64,000 bases of DNA from Epichloe hybrida (taxonomy: Eukaryota; Ascomycota; Sordariomycetes; Hypocreales; Clavicipitaceae): assembly GCA_019022495.1 (NCBI GenBank), contig JAFEKR010000007.1, positions 310,001-374,000 on the forward strand. Reading direction: 5' to 3'. A program made the translations under genes and the position numbers. The notes beneath the pieces were generated by a model. The model did not search any database, was not told the DNA's origin, and saw only the letters and a list, made by a program, of their open reading frames with translations. This document shows positions 11,821 through 24,300 of this stretch, one piece after another (the first letter of the stretch is position 1; each line of letters starts with the position of its first letter).

Positions 11821-14259
11821 TCAGATGATATTGGCAATGCTGATGCGTTCTGCGCCTCGTTTTGGTCCCGGAGGAATGACCTCTCCTCTATAGCCAGCAA
11901 CGTACCTGGACGTCTCGGGAAGGCGGGGAATATCAACTTTGGCAACGGGAGATTCGCTCTTAATCTGTGGAGGCTCGGGCGCCGCGGGATGTGAGACCGG
12001 GGTCCAAGAAGGATTAGCCGCCCCAGTGCCTCGAGCCATAGACTCCAGACGGGCCCAGCCGATCCAGTCCTTGCGCTCTTCTTCTATCAAACCGGTTCTC
12101 TGCTCAGAACTAAACAAGACATTCTCGTTTGAAATGTGCTGTCCCCGAGTAGCCAAGTCCGTTTTCGAGGGCGTTTCATCACAATCTTGGAAGGACCAAA
12201 GCCAAGACCGATTTGGAGAGGCTTGGACATCAGCAGAGACATAGGCAAGAAGCTCTTCATCCCGACCAAGGGACAGGATCAATGCGGCTTGATCAACGGA
12301 AGACCGACGTGACAGGTAGTTGGCGTGTTCAGCACGCTTGGTGCTCAAAGTTTTCACGAAAAATGCGAGGAATCGCCCGCAGGATAATGTTATGTCTCGT
12401 CGAGCATCGATAGAGGCCAAGGCTCGAATACACGTGGTCGCATGATCGAGATAGCCGGTCAATAGGAGGAACAAAGTCGACCGGAAGATGTGGGTGGTAA
12501 GAAGAGCTGTTGCTCCCTCGGCGGCAGATTTGGTACGGCTGATGAGCGATGCCGTCTCCAAAGCGACGTGAGTGCACGTCTCAACGGCAGCTAGACGAAC
12601 CTCGGGGGGACAATTTGGCGACAGGTTGTGCCTGTGAAGGAGCAAGCGAGCGTGGAACAGATAGGCCAAAGGTGCAAGGAAATGGGGCGCCAATGCAACC
12701 GTGCTCGCGGGATCACAAGCTGGAGGGAAAGTACTGAGGCACTTCTTGAAATGGGTGTCAAACGTGATCAGCTGGTCTGCCGACAGTACTGGACTCTCCA
12801 TTGCCTTGACTAGTGCAGTATATGACCGCACGACATGAATGACGGCCAAAAGCGAATGTGTCAATGGTTCAGCGCCATTTGGCACTCGCATCCCATCCTC
12901 GCGGAGGTATTGATCGTCCACTGCTGCCGGCAACGAAACATCGCAATCCGCATCATCAATGAGGAATGGGTGTCCCATTTCCGTAGCCATGGTTCGATCA
13001 AGAATGTAGATGGCCCACCACGTTCTGCGGCGCATTTCTCCTTCAATGACCGACCAAGATCCGGACTCGGCGTAAAGCCCGAGATCTTGACCGACCCGAA
13101 CCGCATTTCCGAGCCAGTTCCACGCAGCAGATTTGAGGTTCATCTCGTTCAGACAAATGGTGATGAGCACCAGGGCTCGAGCATTGTCCAGGCTGTAATG
13201 ATTATTCCACGGATCCATCACCTGGCGAGCGGATTCCAGAAATTCGGCAGGGCGATAAAAGGTTGTCGTCGTAGGGGGGTCGGGACTAAACAGGCTGCCG
13301 GCTGCAAGAACAGCAAAGAACAAGCTGTAGGACGCGGGCGACACGCGGCGAGGGTGAGAATGGTACATGTCGTCCACTATTGACTGAAAGGTCGGCATGT
13401 GGACGATGGGAAACATGGTGTGAGCAGAATTGCAGAAGCAGTGCAATAGACGTTCCGTCACCGCCTCTGGAGGCAATTCTGGTGTGGGAAAATCAAAAGC
13501 GACCGCGGCTGGGATGCGATGCTGAGCAGGGGGTTTCCATATCCCCTTGGAGAAGTTGCGCACGTTGGTTCTGGCTCTAGCTAAATCGTGATTTGGTGGA
13601 ATTCGCTTCCGCGGCTGCGGCTCTGAGCCAATTTTCGGCAACTGACTTGATTGACGACGGTCTGCTGCGTCCAGGTCAATATCCATATGTCCATCTCGGT
13701 CTTCCAGAATACGACGTAAGCTTGCGTTTTCGCGCTTTACCCGCTCAATTTGCTTCTCCAAATCTTGAACCTGCTTGATGGACGACATTCTTCTGTTTGT
13801 TTCCTTGGTGAATTGACACTTGACGTTTCGACTGGAGCATTCGGAGCAGCTAGTCGTCTCAGTTGCATCACATTTGACCTTCCGTTCCCGACAGGCATCA
13901 CAGCTGGGGTCTTTTCTTCGTTGGCGATATGCCCTTTTCTGGGCTTGAGACCCAGGGGTTCCGGGCATGTGTCCATGGTTGGGGCCTTGACCGCCCATGA
14001 CGGACTCTGATGAGGGGAGAGATTCCCGACTCATGACCGAGCCGTAAGAGGGGAACCCCTGATTGACGGGAGGGAGCGGAGGCATACCTAGAGGTTGCGG
14101 GCTTGATGCTGCGTTGGATCTCGCGCTGGCACCAAGCAAACCTCCCAAATAGCGTGATGGTGGTCTTGGCGAAGTAGCGGAGGAAACTGAGGAGGAGTCA
14201 TATGACCTTGTGGATGGGTTGGGAGATCGAGCATATGGGTTGTGCGACGGATCTGCCAT
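11821..14259 (-). CDS. Zn2Cys6 fungal-specific transcription factor
   Basis: Single-exon gene of 812 residues. The zinc cluster cysteines are at residues 120, 123, 130, 138, 141 and 148 (C-x2-C-x6-C-x7-C-x2-C-x6-C), preceded by a basic YRQRRK. A probable coiled-coil dimerisation segment follows (about 158-180). The middle-homology (fungal_trans) region spans roughly 280-480 and contains RRRTWWAIYILDRTMATEMGHPF. The N-terminus is Ser/Pro-rich. The ATG at 14259 (MADPSHNPY) is the first true ATG; the open frame continues further upstream only with non-ATG codons. It is presumably nuclear. The target pathway cannot be read from sequence; it resembles xylanolytic-activator-domain regulators but I do not recognise a named orthologue. 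A 7-kb gene-free stretch lies upstream. Confidence 0.92.
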   Translation of the reverse strand: MADPSHNPYARSPNPSTRSYDSSSVSSATSPRPPSRYLGGLLGASARSNAASSPQPLGMPPLPPVNQGFPSYGSVMSRESLPSSESVMGGQGPNHGHMPGTPGSQAQKRAYRQRRKDPSCDACRERKVKCDATETTSCSECSSRNVKCQFTKETNRRMSSIKQVQDLEKQIERVKRENASLRRILEDRDGHMDIDLDAADRRQSSQLPKIGSEPQPRKRIPPNHDLARARTNVRNFSKGIWKPPAQHRIPAAVAFDFPTPELPPEAVTERLLHCFCNSAHTMFPIVHMPTFQSIVDDMYHSHPRRVSPASYSLFFAVLAAGSLFSPDPPTTTTFYRPAEFLESARQVMDPWNNHYSLDNARALVLITICLNEMNLKSAAWNWLGNAVRVGQDLGLYAESGSWSVIEGEMRRRTWWAIYILDRTMATEMGHPFLIDDADCDVSLPAAVDDQYLREDGMRVPNGAEPLTHSLLAVIHVVRSYTALVKAMESPVLSADQLITFDTHFKKCLSTFPPACDPASTVALAPHFLAPLAYLFHARLLLHRHNLSPNCPPEVRLAAVETCTHVALETASLISRTKSAAEGATALLTTHIFRSTLFLLLTGYLDHATTCIRALASIDARRDITLSCGRFLAFFVKTLSTKRAEHANYLSRRSSVDQAALILSLGRDEELLAYVSADVQASPNRSWLWSFQDCDETPSKTDLATRGQHISNENVLFSSEQRTGLIEEERKDWIGWARLESMARGTGAANPSWTPVSHPAAPEPPQIKSESPVAKVDIPRLPETSRYVAGYRGEVIPPGPKRGAERISIANII

Positions 14260-15333
14260 GGCGAAGTAGGTGAAAGCTCGAAACGTCACTGCCAAAGGTC
14301 CTCCTTCCTCGCCAGTGCCTCCGCTATCTAGTTGTTGACCGGCTTCCAAAGTCTGTCAGCGTGAGACTCGAGAGAGTAGTCCAGTTTTTTTTTTTTACTT
14401 AAAAAGAAGAAAAGACGGGAAAGGCCTCAGGTCTAACCAAATTAACGCCTCCAGTGCGATAAAGTGCATGTGACGCTGTCGGATCGTCTGATCCGAGCCT
14501 TGAAGATGGTTCGATGATAAGGGTCCAGGGTCAAGTGGCTTGTTGGGAGAGTAAAATTCAGGATGCGACAGGATGCGACAAGATGGCAAAAAATCTCGCT
14601 TCGCCAAACCAAAATCCAGGTCAGGTGTCTTCAAGATGGTTGGCTCAGGCTTCCCGTCCCGTGAGAAGAATATTAGACGGTGCAAAGCGACTTGACGTCG
14701 TCTTCCGTCTATCCGGTTGCGCTGCAGTCTTGTGTGTTACGTAGGCTCCGTCAAAGTGCGCAAGGGCAGAAAAGGCAGTTCAAGTTCAACCAAGTTCTCA
14801 AGCGTAGCCGTATGTACCCGCCTAGCCGTACGCAGTGGAGGGCGGGTTCCCGCAAGTCTCAAACTGCAGTACAGCCAGGAGAGGATTGATTCTTGGCTGA
14901 CGATTCAAGAGTTGATACAGCGCTGATATGATGATGACTGGCCCAAAGGACAAAGGCAGCTTGAGAGAAGCCGGACATAAAGACGGGCGAGATGAAGACG
15001 CAGGGTCCGTTGCAGGCTGGGTTGAGTCGTTGGCAATGTCCGGATAAGGGGTCTGGTATCGGGGAATCCAGCCCGAGGCATTCAGCCCGAGGCAGTTTCC
15101 GTAGCAGTGAGTGGTGGGGTTGGTTAGCAGTGAACAGACTCTCAGCGAGCGAGCCACAACCGACGAGGTTGACGAGGTTGCCGCTGTTGAGGGATGCTCG
15201 AATGCCGGCCGGGGCGCTCGAGTGGAGGAGGGATGGAAAGCAAGGACGGGAAGAAGAAGAACGACTGGAGGACGATGAACCCAGATCAACAAACGGGTGA
15301 GAGGGCCGGACTAGAGAGAAGGAGCAACCACTC

Positions 15334-15419
15334 TGTGTGGTGTGTGGTGTGTGGTGCGTGGTGTGTGGTGTGTGGTGTGTGGTGCGTGGTGTGTGGTGTG
15401 TGGTGTGTGTGGTGTGGTG
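15334..15419 (+). repeat. TGTGGTG-type minisatellite
   Basis: About 86 nt of variant TGTGGTG/TGCGTGG units. All apparent His/Thr-rich or Val/Cys-rich ORFs here come from this repeat. An imperfect AATCAATGTGTG duplication follows to about 15454. Confidence 0.9.
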
Positions 15420-15559
15420 CAATCAATGTGTGTGGCGTGGTGTAATCAATGTGTGCAGCACGGAAGGGACGACCCCGGGCAGGCAAGGCAGGCGAGGCAG
15501 GCAGGCAAGACAGGCAAAGGCAGGCTGGTCGGCGGCAACCACTAGCAGCACTGGAAACC

Positions 15560-15589
15560 GCCAAGCTGGGCCAAGCTGGGCCAAGCTGA
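15560..15589 (+). repeat. Tandem repeat, 10-nt unit CCAAGCTGGG
   Basis: Three tandem copies, the last one ending in GAG instead of GGG, in the gene-free region. Confidence 0.85.
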
Positions 15590-15703
15590 GTCGGACACAA
15601 TATAATTTGCTGTCTGGTTTCAAAGGGGTCTGCCGCGGCAGCCCCGGGGTTGCGCGACAACTAGTACATGTGCAGGTCAACTACACCAACCGACTGTTGC
15701 TGC

Positions 15704-15717
15704 ACGGAGTACTCCGT
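15704..15717. repeat. Perfect 14-bp palindrome ACGGAGTACTCCGT
   Basis: Exact self-complementary 14-mer. Half-sites and near copies recur at other intergenic positions (about 16291, 18423, 19014, 20253, 28404, 35503, 48089 and 49603). Confidence 0.85.
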
Positions 15718-15748
15718 ATACTGATTCACGGGTCGCGTATGTACCATG

Positions 15749-15791
15749 TGTTGCTTGTTGCTTGTTGCCTGTTGCCTGTTGCCCTGTTGCT
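15749..15791 (+). repeat. TTGCYTG heptamer minisatellite
   Basis: Five to six tandem 7-8 nt units (TTGCTTG/TTGCCTG) in the gene-free region. Confidence 0.85.
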
Positions 15792-15945
15792 TCGAGCAAG
15801 CACAGAAGAACACAAGTCCTGGTGTTTCACCTATTGAGGGGGGCGTGGGTACTTCGGGGATTGATTGATCCCCGTCACCACGCAGCCAAGCATATCCATC
15901 CCCCTGTCTCTTCCCGTCCGTCTTCTTTCTATCCGATACCAGCCG

Positions 15946-15993
15946 GCTGCTGGCTGCTGGCTGCTGGCTGCTGGCTGCTGGCTGCTGGCTGCT
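15946..15993 (+). repeat. CTGGCTG heptamer minisatellite
   Basis: About six tandem heptamers, in the gene-free region. Confidence 0.9.
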
Positions 15994-17418
15994 CGTCAAC
16001 TTGCTGATCCCCCCGGTGGTGTGTGCGTGCGCCATTGAGTTCAATATCTCGACGGAGCAAGCACGAGGCAAGCTAGGTTTGTTTGCCTGGTCTGCCTGCC
16101 GCCTTATTCAAGGACTTGGGCACTCTACACTTTAACATGACTCTTTCATATAGAGCTCCATAATGGAAGAGATATCTTGGCAATCGATAAACACACACCC
16201 GGTGGCAACTCGGTGGCAATGCGTCGGAACCCCATGAGTGAAGGATTTCATTCCTTGTATATATAGATCTCACTGTGACTAGCCTGCCTATACTCCGTGT
16301 AGCAAGTATGTACACATGTAGTAGGCTTTAAGGGGCACACGCGCTTGAAAGTATGGACCCCCTATCCACCCTTGCCCTAGTTGGCTCACATCCCTACATT
16401 ACGGATCCGTACGAGTGGTCCCTTTGAGATTCTAGTGTTGTGTTCGCCCGTCTTGAGCACCAACCCGGCAGGCAGTTCAACTCCTTCTCAAGTCGAGGCG
16501 GCGAGGTTCAAGCGAGCAGAGAGTAACTTATAAGCTGCCACAGTGGCGGACCAGGCAGGATTCTTGACCAACGATGCACCACCGAGGTGACGCCCTTTTT
16601 TTTCCCCCACGACGACAGCAGGCAAGGGGGCTCGGTTTGCAGCCGAGTAAGCCGCCGGAACAACGGACCCTTGAACCAAGGATCTACATTGTATCTCGAT
16701 GCTCATGCTGTCACGGGGTCGCCCCATGCTCACGTACTTACGGGGCACCAGCACCCAGCCAGCATCGGTTCGCGAACCAGTCAAATGTCCACCAGTGACA
16801 ACACAGTCCAGTCCAGCTATGTATGTATGTACGCATCGTACAGCCAGTGGCGCGAAGAAGAGTGTCTAGTGTTTATGTAGACCATGACGGCATACATATG
16901 ATTCCCTCCTGTTTGTCTTGTCGGTCCCATGCGTCAGCCAGGTGTAATGGACCAGCCCTCAAGTTGATCTTGACAGGCCAAATAACAAGACGAGGACCCG
17001 AGTCGCTATCAACTTCTGAGAGTGTGGCCGTCACTTTTGTCCGACCCAAGTTGAGTTGTTGAAGATGGACCCTAAGATCCCTAAGATAGACTCTCGCTCT
17101 CTCGGCTTCATCATTCGCGGAATAGTCTCCGGCACCCCGCGCAGATGACGTGTTCTGCTGCCGAATACTGTCCCGGCTTCCGCCTGGCATGGCAGTATGT
17201 ACATACTTTGTGTGATGCTATCGATGTTATCGATTTCATCGACCGCGAGTGCTGCCGCCCCGGTATCCGTCGAATGACGTGTCCATAGACGAGCCAACAG
17301 GTCACAAAACGGGAAGGTTGTGGCGCGTAACGATTTTAGAAACACCTGCCAAGATGATAGATACACGAAGCGGGCTGGCCACTTGCCGACTGGCCAGACT
17401 GGAGATGCATTTATCAGA

Positions 17419-17462
17419 ACGGACGGACCGACGGACGGACCGACGGACGGACCGACGGACAG
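17419..17462 (+). repeat. 12-nt tandem repeat GGACGGACCGAC
   Basis: About three and a half copies. It creates Thr-Asp-Gly-Pro or Val-Gly-Pro-Ser periodic ORFs that are not genes. Confidence 0.9.
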
Positions 17463-20142
17463 ATGGATCCCCATCCTGTCTCTCGGCATCGCAGCCGCCG
17501 CATTGCTTGTTTCGCCGTTGCTTGTTCTGGTCCCTCAGCCTCAGTGTAATGTACTGATCGCTCCTGCTTCTTTGTGGTTCTTTGTGGATGCACCAAAACA
17601 CCCCAGAATGCCTCAGGCTTTCCTGTCTTCCCCTCATCTCACCCCACCGGCAGCTCAAGCCAAGTCAGTACAGTATTCCTCCTGTCACGCGAGCTCATGT
17701 ACGCGTTTGGCGGTGGCTTTCGGTTTCTGCTCCGCGCCGTAAATCTTCATTTTAACCGGCTAGGCCAATTTCACACAAGTTTGCATTTCTTGTTCGATTC
17801 CATGCTCCATGCTCGGCTTGTTCTCATTGGGTTCATTCATCTTTCTCTCCTGCTTTCCATGTCCTCACCCGACGGTGAGATCCGTCAATTTTCTTTGCCT
17901 CCCTCTCAACGAATGACTACTTGATCCGTGCAACTTTACAACCAAACTCTGTGTAAAGGAGGCATAGAGAAGCTCGCTGACAATGAGCAAGGATTCCAAG
18001 CAAGCAAGCAATAATAATTGGCGACAGGGAAGCTACCAAGTTCCGACACTCCCACGACTGAAACCGCAGTCGGTTAAACTATCCGAGTCTAGCGATAGGA
18101 CCAAGGGGCCACCGTGACCAGCGCAGCAGCGGAAAGAACATGCGAGACCGCAGATTAACAGGGACCGGGTCCGCTCGGAGGTGGCTTGGGCCGCTCATGG
18201 GCTAGCTATGTAATACACTGTAAGCTTTGTCCAAAATGGGAGTGCCCTTATCGTATGGGACTTAACCCACAAGCTCATCACTTGTACCAGAGTCTGACTT
18301 GATCGGTTTCACTCAGAACATCATCCCTTGTGGTGTACAAATCTGGAAGCTCCGTCATGGTTCCTTCATCATCAGTCTTGCGGCACACTATAGCACCGCA
18401 GGGTGTAGCTCGACCCAGTAGATACGGAGCATGGAGTACAGTTAGGAAGTATCAGCCGGCAAATGGCATACTCCGGAGCAGCGGAGTTTGTGATGGAAAT
18501 TAGCCTGTCGATCCCTGCCGCCAACTCAGCAGTTTGGTGCCTTAGTCATTTTGTAGTCAGTCATGACTCTGCGGCTCCAGGCTTCAAACATGGTCTGTTC
18601 GTCCAACAAATCTACTAGGACGGTCCCTCGACAGATGGCGCACTTGTTGGCACTGATCCCGGGCAATTTCTTCCGGAAAGTCCAATCTCTTATTAGGGTT
18701 TTTCGCGAATAATTTCAGACACACGGACCGACGGATCGTCAGTGAGAGTGCGGATCAGACCAACCTTGTTCCATTCTTGCGCCGTCCGTCGCATACGACA
18801 ACCCACCGGGCCAGCCGTGGCTTACAGCTTGCGGGACTCAAGCACAAGTTGGTAATGACACCATCTGGAGTTGATCCTTGACGATGGGAATCCGCTATCC
18901 AAACTCCTGGGTCATCCGGCCGGCGCATGCGAGAGCTACTCTGACGCGGAGGCGAGAGGTGAGACGCATGTAGCTGTGGTTGGATGCTGTATGCCGGAGA
19001 CGTACATATTTCGTACGGAGGGAGTACAGCATCACACAATGACACAAGGAAAACCTCCGCATCTTGCACCCGAAATCCCATTGGGACGGCACAGCAGCCG
19101 TGTCAGTGACCATTGAAACGGTCGTGCAGGCAGAGGCAGGCCTTGAAGGTGTGGCGTATTTCCCACCCCTGCCCTCCTTCCAAGGTTTCGGTAGTAATAG
19201 ATCATCGACATGAGTACAAAACGCGCCGGGCCAACCTACATAGTATTTCTTGCCGACTCACCCGAGCACCAATATCACCGTCTCTTGTTGGTCATTTTGC
19301 CATGTTGACCATGTTGACGGACCGAAGCCGATATCCATCTCTGCGTCCTCGGCCACGAGTGACCATCCTTCTCATGCCGCACAAGACAGAAGGCGTCCGC
19401 GTGCCTCGAGTCACAGTCGCTCCCCAATCTGGCCCGCAGCCCGCGGCATTGACCAGCCAGCTCTGTCGATCCCGCATGCATATCCATTCACCGGACATGA
19501 CACGTTGGCCTACAGTACAGTATGCTCCGTGCGCGACAAAGAAGCAGGGATGGCTCAGAACTCACTTCAAAGTTTTTCCGCCAGATTGCCATCATGCAGT
19601 GGCAGAATAGGCGGGCGTTTCCGAGGCTGATGACTGGCTGGCATCCGAGGCGTCATGGTCGTTGGAATAAGGCCCAGGAGACTTGGCTCTGTGCCGCCTG
19701 GCTGCCAAAAATTGGCGTTGGCGTTGGCTTGGGCATGACTTTGGGCTTTGGGCATGGAGCCAGCTCTTCGGGACTTCTCGTGTTCGGCCAAATCACACGA
19801 GGCCTCGGAGATGGATGGCTTCTTGCTTCTCCTCCGGCCAAGTCCTGGCCCGGTGTGCCACAACCCGGCCGGTCGCGCCCCTGTTTCCAGTGTCCACCGT
19901 GGACCTGTCCACGCGTCGTCCGTCCCGCAGTTGGGATAATAAACACGGTGGAGATTGTGAAAGTCGCACTCCTTTGTACATGCTCCGCAGCAGGTCACTC
20001 CGCAGCAGCTGTGCTGGGATATCTTGTTCCTGTTGGTCTGGGGTCCCGGGGTTGTCCCAAGAATGGGAGCCAATCTCAAGCGCCGGGTGATGGGATGGCA
20101 TACATGTACATAATAGCGCTTGGCATCTGAACTTGTGTCGGC

Positions 20143-20182
20143 GACCCCCCTCTCCGACCCCCCTCTCCGAACCCCCTCTCCG
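20143..20182 (+). repeat. Tandem repeat of CGACCCCCCTCTC-like units
   Basis: Three imperfect copies of a C-rich 13-15 nt unit. Confidence 0.8.
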
Positions 20183-20250
20183 TCACGTCGCATCGTGGCG
20201 GCTCGGTTAGGTCCTTGATGTTGGGTTGGGCCGAATCAGCCGAGACTACC

Positions 20251-20285
20251 GAGTACGGAGCACATGCGGTCCGCAGTCCGTACTC
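20251..20285. repeat. Inverted repeat GAGTACGGA/TCCGTACTC with 17-nt loop
   Basis: Perfect 9-bp arms at 20251-20259 and 20277-20285. The loop itself contains a GCGGTCCGC palindrome. It may form a cruciform or hairpin. It belongs to the TACGGAGTA motif family of this window. Confidence 0.8.
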
Positions 20286-21349
20286 CGCAGAACGCACTGG
20301 GTAACTATGTACGTATGCCATGTACCATGGTACCATGTACCCAGTGATGCGTACTGTGCAGAAAGACGGGGGCGCACAGTATGTACAATACGAACTGTGA
20401 TTGCGCGCGATAATAAATCCGTACATTTTCGACACATGCGACGATGGGATCTTGCATTGCAGCACCCCCCCCCCCGCACTGCATCGGTACCGGTGCCCTC
20501 TTGTGTCTTCCGTCCAATATTATGGCACAGTTGTCTTTTGGCGGTTTCCAGCCCGACGGCGGGCACCCGCACGGCGCTGCCAACAAATTCACTCGCCAGT
20601 TGAGCTTGCGCGCGACTCGTAAACTTTCCGTCGAGTCAGATTAAATGTTCCAATCTATATACAACAAGGGCTTTGACGTCTTCTTGCTGAGCGAGGTTCC
20701 AAGAGAGATGACGAGGCGACGCGAGTGTGAATTGAATTCAATACGATCGGGGAAGGGGGGGGGGCCTTTTCTTGCTAGTTCTTCAACACCATATGGGGTT
20801 GCAGCGTTGTCCGTTGCGCTACGAAATCTGCAGTTATACAAAGAAAAAAAAAAGAAAGAAAAAGGGGGGGTTTGTTCCCAAAGACTATAATAGACGTGAC
20901 AAGATGAGCAGGAGGGCTACCGTTCGCAGATGTTCTCGAGCCGGGCCCGCATAGCCAGGAATACTGTTCGTTGTTCACTCCGTGTCTACTGTGCAGAGCC
21001 TGGCTTTGGTGAATCGACCGAGGAGAAAGACCGAGACATTTTCGACATGTTTCCTCGCCATGGATTGTCATCAACATGCCGACTTTGCACCGTGATACAG
21101 CGTACCAATCACCAATCAATGACATTTCTCGTCATGGCGTCAATATGCTAGTGGTGTGAAGCATTGCGTGTATTGTACGTGCGTACATGACGACAAAGGA
21201 CATGGATTGGGTTTTAAGCCCGAGCCAGCCATGACCTGCTACATAACCCGTGATGCTTCTGTCTGCAACTCATCCGCCGTCGTGTCGCGACGAACGCGAC
21301 CGTGTCTCGCAACATACGGGCTCGTCTTCTTTCAGGTGTTACATCTGCC

Positions 21350-24300
21350 TCATCCCTCCGTGGTATCCATCTTGTCCTTTGCCATTCTCACCCTTTCTTC
21401 TCTCCACTTGTCAATCTTGTCCTTCAAGTCTGCTTGCGGAACGGCATCTTCTATCGTCATGGGCTGTCTTGTGAAAGGATCCTTGGCATCGCTCAATAGG
21501 TGCTGCACGATGGTTGACCAATCGACAATGTGTCGGCTTGGCAGCAAGACGGGGTCCTTCATTAATTCACCCATGATGGGATCTTCAAACTCGGCGGGAA
21601 TATCGCCCAGATCCAGTTCGGCCTGGTCAAAAAGGAGCTTGGCCTCGGCGAATTTGGCCTTGACCTTCTCCCACTTGGCCATGTCGCCTGCATCTTTCTG
21701 GTTCTTGGTCGTGAGGATGCGCGTGACCCGGTCGAGCACTTCGGGCTTGTATGAACGCCCATCGGCTGCGACGGCATCCACAAAGACGGACGAGTACCCG
21801 AGGTGTAGGTAGATGTCGACAAAGTCCGATATGAGCTGGATGGGGCGGAAGTGGTACTTGTCCTTGTTGGATACGCTCAGTTCGGCGGCGGCTCGTTTGC
21901 CCGCCAAGGCTTCGAGGTTGTAATTCAACATGCTTGCAAGACGCGAGACGATTTCGGGCATGGTGAATGAGTCACTGAGAGCCTTCGTGAACAGCTTCAT
22001 CATTTCTAGTGTCTCGTTGGCCAGCTGCATGTAGGAACTGGCTTGTGTTCCTAGTGTCTGCAGTTCTTCTTCCTTCTTTTGTCGATCCTCTGCGGAGAGT
22101 GATTGATCTTGTAGCTCCAGCTCCAGGGCTCTCATTTTAGGGAACTTGGTGAAAGCTTCGTCCAAGACATAGGTGGCGTCATTCAAGAGCATGTTCACAA
22201 ACTGGACAAAGAATCCGCGATTTGTTCTAAATCAGTGGTTAGTCGTGACATCCGCCATGTACTAGGATTTGGCGTGGGAATGGTTGCTGGTGGCAATGAA
22301 GACGAACAAGTCATCACATACTTGCTCTCTCTTGTCAGTTGCAGTTTGTAAACGTCGTTGCTCCAGACACATTTAATGACTTGGAAAATCTCATAGCGAA
22401 TGTTGAATTTGTCGTAGAAGGCCGAGTTGGCACCTGTCGACTCGCACTCGATGTAAAACTTCATCAAGGAGTGCAATAGATACTCGTTCGCAAAAGGCAG
22501 GGCAATCAGCTGATCACCCAACACGCCTTTCTTCAGATGCATGAACGGCCACGTTCCTGAGAACAACAACGTCACGAGTGACGACTTCAGGTAAGGATTT
22601 CTAATAAACTCTGATGATCGCAGGAACGTGATGCATAGCGCGATCATTTCTTCACCAATGGCGCTTGGGAGGATTTTCGGTAACCATCTTTCGCCAAAAG
22701 GTAGTTTGGATTAGTAAGGTGTTACATGCTAACAATACAAAGACTAAGGTGTCTCCAAAAGACATACCGGAAGATGAACTTGAAGTTGTCCACGATGTTT
22801 TGCAAAACATATTCGGGAAGACAAGCAAACGCTTCGGCATTATCAGGCGAAAGTGGTAGCCTGGGTGCTGGTTAGCCATTCATCTTGAAGCCTTCATGTG
22901 TTATTCCCGAAGACCTACTTGATCATCTGTGTCTCTGTGCCAGGCTTATAATCCGAACCAGTGGCAAGTCTCAGTAGCCAAACTGCCACATAACGCATAA
23001 AGCGCAATGACGTGCCCTGCATTCGTTCGTCCAGCAAGGCTCCCTCGATGGCATACTTGAGTGCAATTGTCTTCTCCAAAACGTTAGTGTGTCTCTTCAG
23101 CGTTTCTTCGAGCAATCGCAACTGATGCGCCGCGTTGAGGAGTTTGGGGCGCTCTGCCTCCATGGCCCTGATATGCTTTTCAAGATACTTGATCTCCCGG
23201 TCCAAGAATTTCAGCTGTGAGTTGAGCGATTCGCTGCCGTAATGATGCGCAGCAAGTGTCAAGAAGAAAGCCTCTGTGATGAAGTTTGACCCCCCCTCAT
23301 CTTTTTCGGCATAATAGGCATCGGCTGTTGTTTGGTCGGCATTTAATTTTGTTTCATCTTTGATATCGATCCTGGGTTGCCTCTTGAAATAGCGCACATC
23401 AATCTTGTCCACCTTGCTAAAGTCATTATCCATAAAAGGTTCGCAGAATCGATCCAGAATAGCAGCCACATTGAGCATGAATCCGTCGGATGCCACTTCT
23501 CGAGGGTCAACCTGCATGGCTCGTCGCTTGTGATTTGCATTCATAATGTACGAAAACCAGTTCAGCGTTCGGCTCCTCGTGTCAGGGCCAGCTCGGATGA
23601 AAGCGTTCGCTATCACAAAGAGGTCATCCTGATGTGCCCGCAGCACCATGCGTAGCGACTCTTGGGCATTGGCAATTCGAGCTCTGTCCAAAGAGCGAGC
23701 TCCAGGGAAGTAACTCTTGATGGCTTCTGGCTGCAAGGGGGAAATGCGGAAGAAGGGACCAAGAATTGTATGCTTTTCTATGCCTGGGGCGGATTGTGCC
23801 ATGTTAAAGCAGGGATGCTCGGCCAGATTTGTGATGAGAACGGGGAATCTTGCGTAGGTGAGGAGTGCCTGTCCGCGAAAAAAAAAATCAGTCCAGAGGC
23901 TCTCTCCCCCTCTCCCTCTTCATTGGCCATACATGGACTCACTTGAATGTAGGGTTTATAGTCATCTTCCAATGACAAGGCAGAGAGTTGACTGCTAAGG
24001 GTGACCATGGCATCATTGAACAACGCTGGGAAAGCCTCGTCTTCGTCGAAGCGCTTGATGGCCTCTCTGATAAAGTCGAAACAAAGTCCCCCATCGTCTT
24101 GCATACCCTTTAGCAGATAAGGTGCCAGCGAATCATGTCGGGGGTTCGGATCACGTCTGCATTCTTTGTCAGCAATTGAGCCCCCAAGATTCAGGCGGCA
24201 AGAGCACCCCCTTTGCTAGCATCAACGAACCCATAGAGAGCAGGCATGGTCAACGCAAACAGACAGTTGCTCATGCACAATCTCTTAGCTTCCTCGAGAA

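Larger units (their letters stand above)
14260..21349. other. 7-kb gene-free intergenic region with many minisatellites
   Basis: No coding region could be supported on either strand. ORFs here are short, lack family signatures and often read through simple repeats. The stretch contains at least eight minisatellites of unit 7-15 nt, several copies of an ACGGAGTACTCCGT-type palindrome, poly-purine/pyrimidine tracts and a strong inverted repeat at 20251-20285. It forms the upstream region of the Zn2Cys6 factor and the 3' flank of UFD2. Unannotated non-coding RNAs or multi-exon orphan genes cannot be excluded. Confidence 0.6.

Noticed and set aside
14859..15422. 187-residue His/Thr-rich minus-strand ORF
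   Set aside because: The N-terminal half is translated minisatellite (15334-15419); the rest has no motif.
15334..15993. Repeat series considered as a CRISPR-like array
   Set aside because: Units are short contiguous tandem copies without unique spacers, in a eukaryotic genome.
17792..17802. TTCGATTCC sequence resembling a tRNA T-loop
   Set aside because: Neighbouring bases do not form a T-stem, and no anticodon or acceptor stem was found.
19522..20193. Overlapping 202-residue plus-strand and 208-residue minus-strand ORFs
   Set aside because: Both strands are open at once in GC-rich DNA with no recognisable domain, intron structure or good start context.
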